A stretch of DNA of 64,000 nucleotides from Cycas panzhihuaensis (taxonomy: Eukaryota; Cycadophyta). The notes beneath the pieces were generated by a model. It made no database searches. It saw only the letters and a program-made list of their open reading frames with translations, and was not told the DNA's origin. Where the stretch lies: contig CM041465.1 of assembly GCA_023213395.1 (NCBI GenBank), forward strand, positions 14,074,001 to 14,138,000, in the 5' to 3' direction. Of the stretch, positions 45,301 through 56,948 are shown one piece after another. Position numbers and translations under genes: made by a program. The first letter of the stretch is position 1. Every line of letters begins with the position of its first letter.

Positions 45301-47223
45301 CTATACTAGTAATGTCTTATCTACCTAGAGATGTTTACTAAACTAGTCTCAAAAATCTTAGTATCTCCTTGTTTACAAGCCCCTAGTATGTTAAGACAGT
45401 CATATCTAATGGCATACCTACTCATAAGTGATAGTTAAATAACTTTATATACTCAAAAGTATATGAGAATTAGAAGGCTCTGTCGCTCTCCTAACACTGT
45501 AAATCCACCTGTGACAGTTTTATCACATAATAATCAAGTCCCCATCTAAGGGCATACTTATAACCAAGGCACTCACCATCTCTAGGTCTAGTCTAGTCTC
45601 TAAATTCTAAATTTTGGTTTATATCTTAGATTTTTACTTGATATACCTTATAGCAATTGTCTCCCCCTACAGTTCATAGAGTTAAAGGAACAACAAATAT
45701 ATGTGCATAAATAATTACTTAAGGGATCCTAACTATTCCCCTTACAAAACTAGTAATATCTCAAAATTAATTTAAGATTTTAATCTTTTTAATGTTTCAA
45801 GTTTAAAATATATTATTTTATTAATTACTTTTCTTAATTCTTTTTTTTAATTTTTAAAGGGAAAAAAAAGTATTTAAAAGACCTTTAAAAAAAAGTAAAA
45901 AAGGACATAAAATAACATTAAATTTTTAGTATTTTTAACTTGAAAATATATTTTTAATTAGAAAAAGGTAAAATATAATATTAATATTAAAATATAATTA
46001 CCACTTCATGTACTCTTATGTAAATTTAGTTACTTTACTTGGATAAAGTATAATTGTAACTTAAGTTATGACTTAATATTATACTTCCTAGTTGAGGGTT
46101 ATCACCCTACTTTAGCCTCATAACTATCTAATGAGATGTATGTAATATGAGGCCTAATGAAGTGTAAACATGTAAGGTCTAATCCACATCCACTATTTGT
46201 AATGTAATAGATATCGAGCCTTCTATAAATTAAGGCCATGTCTACACTCATTTAGTTCTCATAAAGTAAGTAAAGGTTGTATATTTAGTAAGAGTCTAAA
46301 CTCTATCAAACTTTTATATCAGTTATTAATTAATTTGATCTATTATTATTTTAGGTTAGAGCTAGTTTCCAATCCTTTAACATATTATATTCATTTGAAT
46401 ATGTTCATGATATGTTTGATGAATGTATGTCTGTTTGATATAGAGATAAAAATATTAATGTTTGTTTTCTAGGTGTTAGATTAATTTTAATTTCTTGCAA
46501 TTAGGGTTTTAAAAAAAAACTAAAAATGACTTTTAAAATATTTAAAAAGAGCTTAAAATAGTGTTTAAATGATAAAATAAAGTAACTTTAGGAGGAAAAC
46601 AGAAATTAAGAATAGTATATATTTAGAATATTTTAAAGTGTATAAAATAAAATTTTAAAACTATGTAAAAATAAAAAAACCAATTCAAGTGATGTAACAA
46701 GGGTGATTTTTCATGGATTGAGAGTAAATTTCTCATTACTAAAGAAATAGCATGAAAAACTAACTATGGATCTAAAAAGTACTTAATGAGAGGATGATTT
46801 TAAGCAGTGATATGCTAGGGTTTCATCCACCACAGAGGATGCACATTCAATCAATTTCAAAAAATAGGCACACAACTAATATGAGATAAATTTCATGAAA
46901 ATTAATTTGTTTTTATTGAATCAAGGCACAAATAGTGATGAATTAATGTTATGATGATATTCAAAATGTGCTAAAATAAAATAAAGGGACTTTTTATGAA
47001 AAAGTAATTTGTTACAAATAAATTTATTTGCACAACCAATGTATAATAGTTGTAACAATCATACACATAGTGAAAATATTCCAATATAAAATGACCATAT
47101 ATTTAGAAGTAGGATAAACAATAGATGTCTGGTAATATTTAACTACTAGTCAGTGAAATGTATAAGCAACAAACAATTAGGAAATACAATAAAAATCTCA
47201 CTATTAAATGTAAAAAATAACCT
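45301..47223 (-). other. Element I leader, with a promoter-like stretch on the plus strand
   Basis: About 1.9 kb without a recognised frame. At 46170-46260 the plus strand has a layout like an LTR core (TCTATAAATTAAGGCC followed by an AT-poor transcribed-looking stretch), so a small decayed solo LTR might be embedded; no TSD was found. Homopolymer A runs lie near 45865-45900 and 46511. Confidence 0.4.
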
Positions 47224-47235
47224 ATTCTAATACCA
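47224..47235 (-). other. Element I primer-binding site (initiator tRNA-Met, decayed)
   Basis: Minus strand TGGTATTAGAAT: nine or ten of twelve bases match, at the right place two bases from the LTR. Confidence 0.75.
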
Positions 47236-47237
47236 AA

Positions 47238-47676
47238 TGAGAGAAAATAGATTTCTTATTCTTTCTACCAAGATCTAAATCACTAAAATTTGATAATCAC
47301 AAACAAATAAGCATGATCAAAGAATAAGAAATTGATGAAACAAAAATTAGATTCAAACCCCAAAATAGCTCTTCATTAGTATAAACACAACTCACATAAT
47401 ATACAACCTCTCCAATAATATATATACAATTGCTAAGAGAGGACCTCAATATATAGTAAATAGAAAGGTCATGCATGATGGACAAGTGGCATACATGCAT
47501 GAGAGAGTTATAATAAAGAGAGTAAGCATTTGACCCCTCAAACTAGAACTTACAACTAAAAGTTATAACTTAAATATATTTACACTTTATAACATTGTAT
47601 TATTAAAGTAACTAATGTTTATAATATATTTACAAAGTACATCAAGGAATTAATGAATGAATCATTAATTGTATCA
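47238..47676 (-). repeat. Element I 5' LTR
   Basis: Plus strand TGAGAGAAAATAGATTTC to AATTGTATCA; 439 bp, equal in length to 25251-25689. Confidence 0.92.
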
Positions 47677-49211
47677 AATGATACCCAGGAGGATGAACTA
47701 CAAGTGGATGCATGTATAAATAGTTTATAAATTACTTTATAGAAGGTGTTCCAGATCATGGAGATAGTGGTGTAAGGTTGATACAGTCACCTAGGCAGAC
47801 TTTATAATGATATGGTGGACATAGATTTCTTCATAAATGTGAGAATGAAAAATAAATTTTAGGTATCTCTATGATCATATGAAAGATGGAGTGTTAAATC
47901 TTCGTAATATCTAGAAGTCAACTTGATACAAATTGAGATAACATTAATAAAATCACAATTTACTTATTGCTTCAATTTAGGCAATGGGCATAGATGTCAT
48001 AGTGTGGTTCAACAAATAGAGTGATGGCATATAACACAAATAAACTTTCAACATAAAGTGGGCTCATGTACTGGCTACAATTGGTAAGCGTAGACACTAA
48101 TGCACATCACAGAGAGGTACATAGGGTAGTCATAGAGATAGGATCACTAAAGACTAATTAAATCAATAACAGTTTCAAATAAAGCTTGAAATTGTATCAA
48201 ATGGGACTAAATGGTTTTGACAGTATTTTTATGCATACTCAAAATGGAGTGGAATAAAATTTCTATTTCCATAAATGGTATCTACTATTTTTCAAATGAG
48301 CAATGTTTCTTTAATAAAGTTTAATCAAATTTAGCATTTCCCTTTAATTTTTCCAAATATTATGTTGTCCACATATCATACCAGTCATTATTAATATATA
48401 AATTATGCCCTTAAATCAAATCAAATCATGATGCCTTTCTAACAACTTCTTTAAACCCTTTCTATTATTATTGATTATGCCCATATATTTTATCATGTAT
48501 CACATACCTTGATAATCAAATCTTAACATGTCATTAGCTCTTAATAAATTATATTTAATATATTTCTTTTATTTGTCTTATGGCATATATCAAATACCTA
48601 TCATCATACCACTTTTATCACTTAAATTTTATCATAATGCCTTCATACCTTTAGAGGTTTATTATATATCATACTACATAAACCTACTACTTATTTAGCT
48701 TACTAAAGAGAGTATTGGTTATCATCACACTCAACATACCTAAATAATCTAGGCTACTATTAATTATGAGATTAGATCAATTTACATAAGTAAACTTAAT
48801 TGCTAATAATATCTTCTTTATCCCATCACATTAGCGAACTCACTTCAAATTCATATGCTCTTAAGAATATATGCATAACATTCTTAAAATAATCATCCAC
48901 ATAAATAAATAAATCAACATACCATTAGTTTTCGTGTATTTATTATTTATATGTAATTTTGTCACTCTTGTGTGTAGGTCTAATCATTTGTATACAAATC
49001 AATTTTATCAACTTCATCTACCAACAGAATCATAGTCATATGTTATTCACATAACTAACATAATCAAAATTCTTGCTTATCAAATCACACCTCATACTGA
49101 CTCCTATATTGGCTCATACATTTTTCTAATTATTAGCTTTGTACTCAATTCACTCATCAATTTGGCTCCTATAGGCTTGTTACTTGCTTCCATATGATCT
49201 TTCACAGTATG
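47677..49211. other. AT-rich stretch, possibly the internal leader of element J
   Basis: The PBS at 49212 points to an internal region on this side (minus strand), but I read no Gag or Pol block. No other feature is seen. Confidence 0.4.
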
Positions 49212-49751
49212 GCTCTTATACCATATTAGAATTTAGAATTTAATCATGATACCATATTGTGATATATTCATAATGTATAACAGAAGTATATTAAATATGT
49301 ATAATTAATGAATTATGTCATGAGGAATGTACATAATTTATATATATAAGATGAACATATCAAATAACAAAATGAATTATAAAGTATAAAGAGATCAAGC
49401 ATGCAATAATCATTCATCACAAGAGAGACAATAGATTTATACATGAAAAATCCAGTATGAAAAAAAACCATAGGAGAAGGTTAGAGTTTGGAGATCCTCT
49501 TTATATATTAAATAAATTACATCTATAAATATACCGTTCCTCTCTCTCAAGTTGTCAAGTGGTGTATATACATATTTATAGAATATGTCACCTCATGAAT
49601 AGCCAATTATATCTTTTAAGTCTTTTTCATGATCCAATATGGTGTTTACATGAATAAGCATGTAGTTCACATCTCTCAATGCATTTAGTAAGTGGAATTT
49701 TATGTGGCTTTATTATAACACATTAAATATTATATATATGATAATATCACA
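49212..49751 (-). repeat. Element J: PBS and 5' LTR of an otherwise unrecognised minus-strand element
   Basis: PBS at 49212-49223 (minus strand TGGTATAAGAGC, one mismatch). The LTR would run 49224-49751, ending on the plus strand in ATATCACA. The minus-strand start is TGTGATATTATC. A putative TATA region on the minus strand lies near 49500-49520. No partner LTR found, so the boundaries are inferred from the PBS and the TG end. Confidence 0.5.
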
Positions 49752-50930
49752 TATTCCAATAGATTGTTCCTTAGAAACATATTGTTTGTAGGATATGGAG
49801 TTATTATGTAATTACCTATAAAGATATTTGGACATTTTCAATATCAATGTTGAGTAATTATTCAATCTCTCCCTCATCATGAGTATTTGATAGCTTTTCC
49901 TCTATTTCATCTAGAATGTCTATATCCTCATTATTAATTATGAATACCTTCTTTGAAAGACATTTGTGGTCACAATTCCATTTTCCTCCACATTTGAAAT
50001 AGGCCCCTTTTTTAAATGCTTTGCTTTAAGATTTTATTTCTGGTCAATCCTTCTTCTTTTTATTTGGAAATTTAGGTTTCCTCTTTTCTGCCTAATATGT
50101 TCTAGTTCAGTTGAAACTTTTGTCCCTATTAGTGGGGAAGTTCAATTTGATAGGTATAGTTCTATCTTTATCCCTTGTACCTGCTTTCATATTCTTAATG
50201 TAGAATATAGTTATACTTAAGGTGATTATTCTCATTATTTTTATGTAGTATTTGGTATTTCCTTTGAGCTCTATAACATAAACTTGGATGAGAAATACTT
50301 TTATAATTTTATAGTCGACCAAGCTATGTAACATTTAGAATTATTTACTATAAGACTAAACTAAACTAGTTTATTGTAAGTGTATCAAGTAGGAAAAGTA
50401 GCTAGTATTCTAAGTGTATATTGTTCTATAAGGTATTCTTTTAGAAAGATCCAATTATCATTCTTTATTAATCCATATAATTTTCTCCATCAATAGAACC
50501 ACCCAAGTACTCTTCCATATAAGTGGAAGGATGCCACCAAAATTTATTATTTGCTTAACAATGTATTTATCTAGAAATAATTTTTTATATGCATGATCTG
50601 ATTATGAATGTCCCTCAATTTATTAGGATCAAATTGACCAAGGAAAAATTTAGTACCTCAGAGACCTTTATTTGGTTCAAATTGTTATTCCTCTTGATCC
50701 TTCTCTTGGTATTAATTTCCTCTCTTGTCTAATGCTCCTTCCTAATCTCTGAAGTACTATTTTCTCTTTTGTGATTCCTAGAGTGTTTCTTCAATCTTAA
50801 TCATTATTTTTTCCCATATAGGCTAAATTGTCTACCCTTCTATTTATATCTTTAATGGTTATAGATGGTTAGTTCACCATTTTATCAATTATTAGTGTCT
50901 TCCCTAATCTTAGCTCTATTATATGGGAAA
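49752..50930 (-). pseudogene. Element K: Gypsy-type Gag with zinc knuckle
   Basis: From about 50900 on the minus strand: a charged N-terminal part rich in Glu, Lys and Arg; FHLYGRVLGWFY and WRKLYG, which resemble the ASLWW...W part of a Gypsy capsid; then the knuckle YFKCGGKWNCDHKC (about 49960-50005), whose first Cys is Tyr. Acidic residues (NNEDIDILDEIEEKL) follow. The layout LTR-PBS-Gag agrees with the PBS at 51033. Pol is not seen; element J or a deletion replaces it. Confidence 0.65.
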
Positions 50931-51032
50931 GAAAGAGGGAGGGGGGATGGGAAATTGGCCCTTTTTTCTATTTAGTTTCCCTGATAATGTCTACTAAGAT
51001 TGAATTTCTCTATAAGATTCCCTGACAACAAG

Positions 51033-51044
51033 GCTCTAATACTA
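51033..51044 (-). other. Element K primer-binding site (initiator tRNA-Met)
   Basis: Minus strand TAGTATTAGAGC: two changes from the perfect complement, both G-to-A or C-to-T. Two bases from an LTR beginning TGTGGGAATCC on the plus strand. Confidence 0.75.
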
Positions 51045-51046
51045 CT

Positions 51047-51198
51047 TGTGGGAATCCTATGGGGATTCACATCTTTAATGCTAATAAATTTTTATATGTT
51101 AGACTCACTTGAAGGCTGACTTAAGTAATTTATCTAGAGAAAAGAAAATTGTATAAAAACTACTATTATATGGTTCAAAAAATAAATTAAAATGTTAA
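51047..51198 (-). repeat. Element K LTR, inner end
   Basis: About 150 bases of LTR are readable before the microsatellite begins. It may continue beyond 52512, but no outer boundary can be placed. Confidence 0.5.
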
Positions 51199-52512
<1,314 letters not shown>

Positions 52513-52513
<1 letters not shown>

Positions 52514-53030
52514 TAGGTGAAAAGATATTAAAGAATTTAGCTAAGAGGGAGAGAAGTTAGCTAGAATAACTCTTGAATTCGACTAGAAAACTCTTGAAAG
52601 TCAGCTAGAAAGAGATATAAATGTTGTTAGTTTGAAGTTGATGAGATTGAGACAACATGTATAATAGAAGTCAACAAGATTGATGAAAGAAACACTACAT
52701 TCTATAATAAAGATACTTGTCACCAAATGTGTTTTTATAATTATTTTATAACAAAGATAAAAGGTCATCTTGTAGGATGCCAATCACCAACTACTTCAAG
52801 TAAAATTTGTTATTTTTGAAAGGTCAAAATAATTGACCTTAATTACAAAAGACTTTTCACTAATTATTTCAAGTGTTATTGTACTATGTTCTTATAGGAA
52901 TAAAGTAAGGGACCTTTAAATATCTTTATAAAATTCCACCCACTTAGGGTTATTACCATTTAAAATATGTTTTACCTATTTGGGATTACTAGTGTCAACT
53001 TTATTAATATGATCATATAAGTAATGTACA
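52513..53030. other. AT-rich DNA with no recognisable gene
   Basis: Contains AGCTAGA-like short repeats near 52540-52610 only. It could be the outer part of the K LTR or host sequence. Confidence 0.45.
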
Positions 53031-53434
53031 TGCAAATATATCAAACAGGAAGTAAGAAATATGAAACACATAATAGATGTACGTAAATATATTGTAGATA
53101 AGAGTGTCGAATAAATTGATTACATTGTGCATATATATTTTGTCAGAACTTTTACATACATCATAAATCATTGTACAAATGAGAGGGATCATGCTTAATT
53201 TATAAGTATACAAAATCTAAGTACTCTAATTTGATTGGCTAGCGCAATGAGCCAATATTATTAGCTCGTTATTTGGTAATTGGGTGGACCCAACAATAAT
53301 ATAGATTACATTTTAATTACAAATAGGGATTACACCTAATGTTAAATAGATACAAAATAATTTTATAAAGATACATAATTTATAATTATATATTAAAAAT
53401 ATATAACAAAAAGGTGTCATTAGTTGTTTTAATA
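53031..53434 (-). repeat. Element L 3' LTR (approximate)
   Basis: The inner edge near 53434 is set by a purine tract (minus strand AAAGGTGGGT, about 53435-53445). The outer edge is a guess at a TG near 53031; the partner LTR is outside the window. Confidence 0.5.
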
Positions 53435-53445
53435 CCCACCTTTAA

Positions 53446-54015
53446 TGACAGCTCTATTTATCATGACACTGAGGTCATGTTGAAATCATTCAAACTTTGG
53501 TCTCACAAGTACTGTAGTGAAGATATCTACTATTTGGTCTTCAGTTGGTTAATACACTAATTCAACTTCTCTATTTTGTACGTGCTCATAGATGAAGTGA
53601 TGATGGACCTCTATGCGTTTGATACAAGTATAGATGATAGGATTCTTAGTTATGATCAGCACACTTTGATTGTTACAAAAGTGAGTGGTAGAATGAGCTT
53701 ATTGAAGTCCAAGTTCAGTAAGAATCCTATGTAGCCAAATCAACTTTATAATGGCATGAATGACTGTTTTGTATTATGCTTTTGTGGAGGAGAAGACAAC
53801 ACATAATTATTTCTTACAACTCTAGAAAATAACAGTTGAGTTTATGTCGAAGTAGTATCTAGAGGTTGAGTGGTGTGAATCTTGGTAATTGGCCCAATCA
53901 ACATCTATAAATATTTTTAGAACAAGATTGTGAGCTTGGTTATAATCAAGACCAAATTGAGGTATGCCACACATATACTTAAGGACCAAACTGAGGTATG
54001 CCACACATATACTTG
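53446..54015 (-). pseudogene. Element L RNase H domain
   Basis: Minus strand: IFIDVDWANYQDSHHSTSRY, YFDINSTVIF, then VIHAIIKLIWLHRILTELGL, HFCNNQSVLIITKNPIIYTC, IKRIEVHHHFIYEHVQNREV, ELVY and VDIFTTVLVRPKFE. It is a Copia RNase H with stops. A 34-bp tandem duplication near its start shifts the frame. Confidence 0.85.
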
Positions 54016-54018
54016 AGA
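53951..54018. repeat. 34-bp tandem duplication inside element L
   Basis: Two copies of ACCAAA-TGAGGTATGCCA and CACATATACTT (53951-53984 and 53985-54018) differ at a few bases. Since 34 is not a multiple of three, it shifts the RT-RNase H frame. The copies have since diverged, so it is not very recent. Confidence 0.85.
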
Positions 54019-54049
54019 TTACCAATGAGATGTCTTAGGGTGGGACATA

Positions 54050-54930
54050 TACCTAAAATAGATCTGAACTACATAAGAGATATCTGGTTGAGTGTGGGTG
54101 AGGTAGATTAAGCTTCCAACCAACTATCAGTACAAGGTGGGATTAAAGAGTTTCCCTTGTTCATCTAGATTTAGCTTGGTCCCTATTTCCATTAGTATTA
54201 GTAAAGATTTAAATTCACCCATTCTAAATTACTACAATAGTTTATTTGACTACTTGGATTATGATAAGAATATGTGGTTAGATTCCTACCACATTTTAAT
54301 ATCAAGAAAATAGTGCAGCAACCTAAGATTTATCATCTTAAAGTTGCTTTTAAGTTTAGATTGGAGACAAGCTATTCCCTAATCATCATTTCTAGTTATA
54401 TCCAAGTCATCCACATAGAACACTATGATAGTGATCAAGTTTCCTCTAATCCAAATATACAAGTTTAAATTAGAAGACGAATGAGAGAATCCATACTATA
54501 TGAAAAAGACATCAATCTTGGTATACCAAGCATGTGGTGCCTATTTCAATCCATATAAGGCTTTCTTGAGCTTACAAACTAGGTGTTCTTTACCAAAAGT
54601 AACATACTTAGAAAGTTGCTTCAATAAAACCTTTTTAGTAAGCTCTCCATTCAAGAAAGTGCTTTTCACATCTATTTGGTATATGGGCTAGTTGAATTGA
54701 GCTACAAGTAATATAAACAAATAGAATGTGGTCATGTTAGCAATGAGAGTAAAGGTCTCATCATAGTTAATCCCTTTTGATTGTTTAAAACCTCTTACAA
54801 CTAGGTGAGCTTTGTGACACTCAATGATGGCATCAACATAAAATTTGGTCTTGTAAACCCATTAATAGTCAATTAGCTTCTTTCTAGGTAGCAGTTTTTA
54901 TTAACTCTCATGTGTCATTCTTAAGGATAG
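54050..54930 (-). pseudogene. Element L reverse transcriptase with YVDD box
   Basis: Minus strand: IDYWWVYKTKFYVDAIIECH-like block (about 54860-54820), KGINYDETFTLIANMTTFYL, FNWPIYQIDVKSTFLNGELT, LVCKLKKALYGLK and VFYVDDLDITRND (YVDD at 54406-54417). Standard Copia order, broken by stops. Confidence 0.83.
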
Positions 54931-55379
54931 AGTTCATCTCTTCATCTATTTCTACTTTCCACGTTTACTCTTTGACTACCTCCTGAAATGTGGAAGGCTT
55001 AAAGGTCTCAAGAACATGTGTCATTAAGGTATAATTGGTGGAGTGTCTCATTCTAGACTCTCTTTTGGGAGTTGTAGGAGGAAGAGGTGCATCCTTTCTT
55101 AATTGTTGTAGCTACTTGAAAGGTGGTTAAATACTGATGACCTCCACCTAAAGATCATCAAGAGATATAGGTGGCATTGTTGTAATAGCATCTAAAGTAG
55201 ATGCTAAGGCTACTAGAACTAAATATGGACTTATTGCATAGGATGAAATGGGTACTAGTGGCTCAAGAATCAGTACAAGAGGTACTTTAGGTACACCAAC
55301 ATCTTCATCTTCTACAAATTAAATTTGTAAAATATCTAAGTCCTTAGTATCTTCAATAAATATGATATTCTGAGTGGTA

Positions 55380-56260
55380 TGTGCCTAATTTCCAATGGTG
55401 TCATAGACTCTGTAGGCTTTGCATCTAGGTACATAGCCAAGGAAGATACACTTTAATATTTTATCATCTATTTTCTTTCTATTCTTATTGGGAATGAATT
55501 TATAGGCTATGCAACTGAATGTCCTTAGGTGAGAGACTATAGGCTTTATGGCTAACCAAGCCGCCTCTGAAGTAATGTCTCTAACTACTACCATGGCACT
55601 TCTATTGGTGAGATAAGTAGTAGTAAATATGGCTTCCATCCAAAACTAAGAAACAAGATTAGTAACACTTAACATGGCTTTTACTTTGTTCATCAATGTT
55701 TGGTTTATTCGTTCTACTATACTATTTTATTGAGGTGTACATGGGGTTAAGAATTGGTATTTGATTCCATATTATTTATAAAATTTGGTGAATTGGTTGG
55801 ATATGTATTATTCTTTATTATCAGATCTTAGCGCCTTAATGTTCATGTCGCTCTTATTTTCTACCTTAAGCTTGAATTCTTTGAACTTATCAAAGGCTTA
55901 AAATTTATTCCTAATAAAGTAGATCCATATTTTCTTAGAATAGTCATCAATAAAGGTCATGAAAAATAGGTTTCCATTGAGTGAAGGAAATAACATAGGC
56001 CCACAAATGTTTGAGTGGACCAATCCTAATGTTTCTAAGGCTCTCCCTACTTTCTTTGATGGGAAACATTCTATATACTACTTGACAACCAAGTAAGCCC
56101 TATAAATATAGTTGTTTCTATTGATTTTTAGTAGTTTATGCATTATGTGTAGCCTAAACATGAGATTTAGGCTTTGTATATTTAGGTGACCAAGGTGTTG
56201 GTGCCATAGTTGGTCCTTAGTGCTGTTGGAGGTGGATTTCTCTTCATAATATAAATATTC
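55380..56260 (-). pseudogene. Element L integrase and GAG-pre-integrase
   Basis: LWHQHLGHLNIQSLNLMFRL (about 56205-56150) is the pre-integrase HHCC start. IGPLKHLWAYVISFTQWKPI stands in the region of the first catalytic Asp, which I cannot read there. The 84-codon block 55639-55385 reads MEAIFTTTYLTNRSAMVVVR, IVSHLRTFSCIAYKFIPNKN and RKKIDDKILKCIFLGYVPRC, KAYRVYD, typical of the C-terminal half of a Copia integrase. Confidence 0.87.
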
Positions 56261-56292
56261 ACCTTGAGCTTATTCAAGGATTAAGTCTTTGT

Positions 56293-56309
56293 TTCCCGGC
56301 TTCCGGGAA
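56293..56309. repeat. Perfect 7-3-7 inverted repeat at the LTR tip of element M
   Basis: Arms TTCCCGG and CCGGGAA, loop CTT. B has TTCCC...GGGAA at the same place and G has a 9-base-arm version. Confidence 0.9.
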
Positions 56310-56941
56310 TGGATACGGAATCACCGACTCAGGTAAGTGCATGTATGTTTTTCGCATTGTCATCTCTTTCTTTTGATGAGTATTCGCTTGCATGGTTGCA
56401 TGTGTGTGGCATTGTGGACGACCTTGCTGTTGTCCACACTTATTTTAGCATATGACGACTATAGCAAGGGCACACTCCCAGCGAGTATGGCACCCTGGTG
56501 GCCACTTCACTTCCCGCATCTGCCCTCCTCGCTCCAAGATCCACTCAGTTTGTGACACCTCTACCCGTGTGATGACCCGTCATCGTTTGGTCAACTTGCC
56601 ACCCCATTTGAGCCCTATTTTTGCTCCCTTGGACCTGTTTGTTGGCTTGTGTACCCCCGGGTAGGTGTTCTAGCCTCCTATTGGTCCTTTTGGTCATCTG
56701 TCTCAGTGGCCAGCTGTGCCCATTTTTAGCTCTAGATGCGTCTGCTTGAATTTTGTGATCTGGAATATCCGTGATGCAGTAGGAATATCCACTGATCGCT
56801 GAATTTCATGATCTGTTGACTCTCAGTTGTTTTTAAAATCCGCCATGGTAATTTTGCATTTATTGCAAAACTGCCATGTGGCTCACGCCTTAATTCTCTC
56901 CCAACCGCATCCTAATCGCTCGCTTTAGGGTTTGGTTTGAG

Positions 56942-56948
56942 TATTTAA
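56942..56948 (+). promoter_or_regulatory. Possible TATA box in the LTR of element M
   Basis: TATTTAA within GAGTATTTAAGCC, about 650 bases into the LTR, followed by a pyrimidine-rich stretch that could hold the transcript start. No expression data to support it. Confidence 0.35.

Larger units (their letters stand above)
25251..47676 (-). mobile_element. Element I: outer Copia of a three-level nest
   Basis: Paired 439-bp LTRs (25251-25689 and 47238-47676) differ at about 66 positions by eye (about 15%). TSDs are GATGA (25246-25250) and AATGA (47677-47681), one difference. The minus-strand order is 5' LTR, PBS, leader, gag, [element E], protease, integrase, RT, RNase H, polypurine tract, 3' LTR. 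Removing E and one TSD copy leaves about 7.1 kb. It is the oldest of the three, and the frame is heavily broken. Confidence 0.9.
53031..56289 (-). mobile_element. Element L: 3' half of a minus-strand Copia, cut by element M
   Basis: Minus-strand order of what remains: GAG-pre-integrase (about 56200), integrase, RT, RNase H, purine tract, 3' LTR. Protease and Gag are missing because element M begins at 56290; they should continue after M's 3' LTR outside the window, preceded by a copy of GTCTT. Domain wording is close to element I. Confidence 0.85.

Noticed and set aside
46170-46420. Calling a separate solo LTR in the leader of element I
   Set aside because: No TSD, partner or ends could be found; kept only as a low-interest finding.
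49966-50334. Open frames of 75-84 codons on both strands in element K
   Set aside because: They overlap the minus-strand Gag with its zinc knuckle, which explains the region better.
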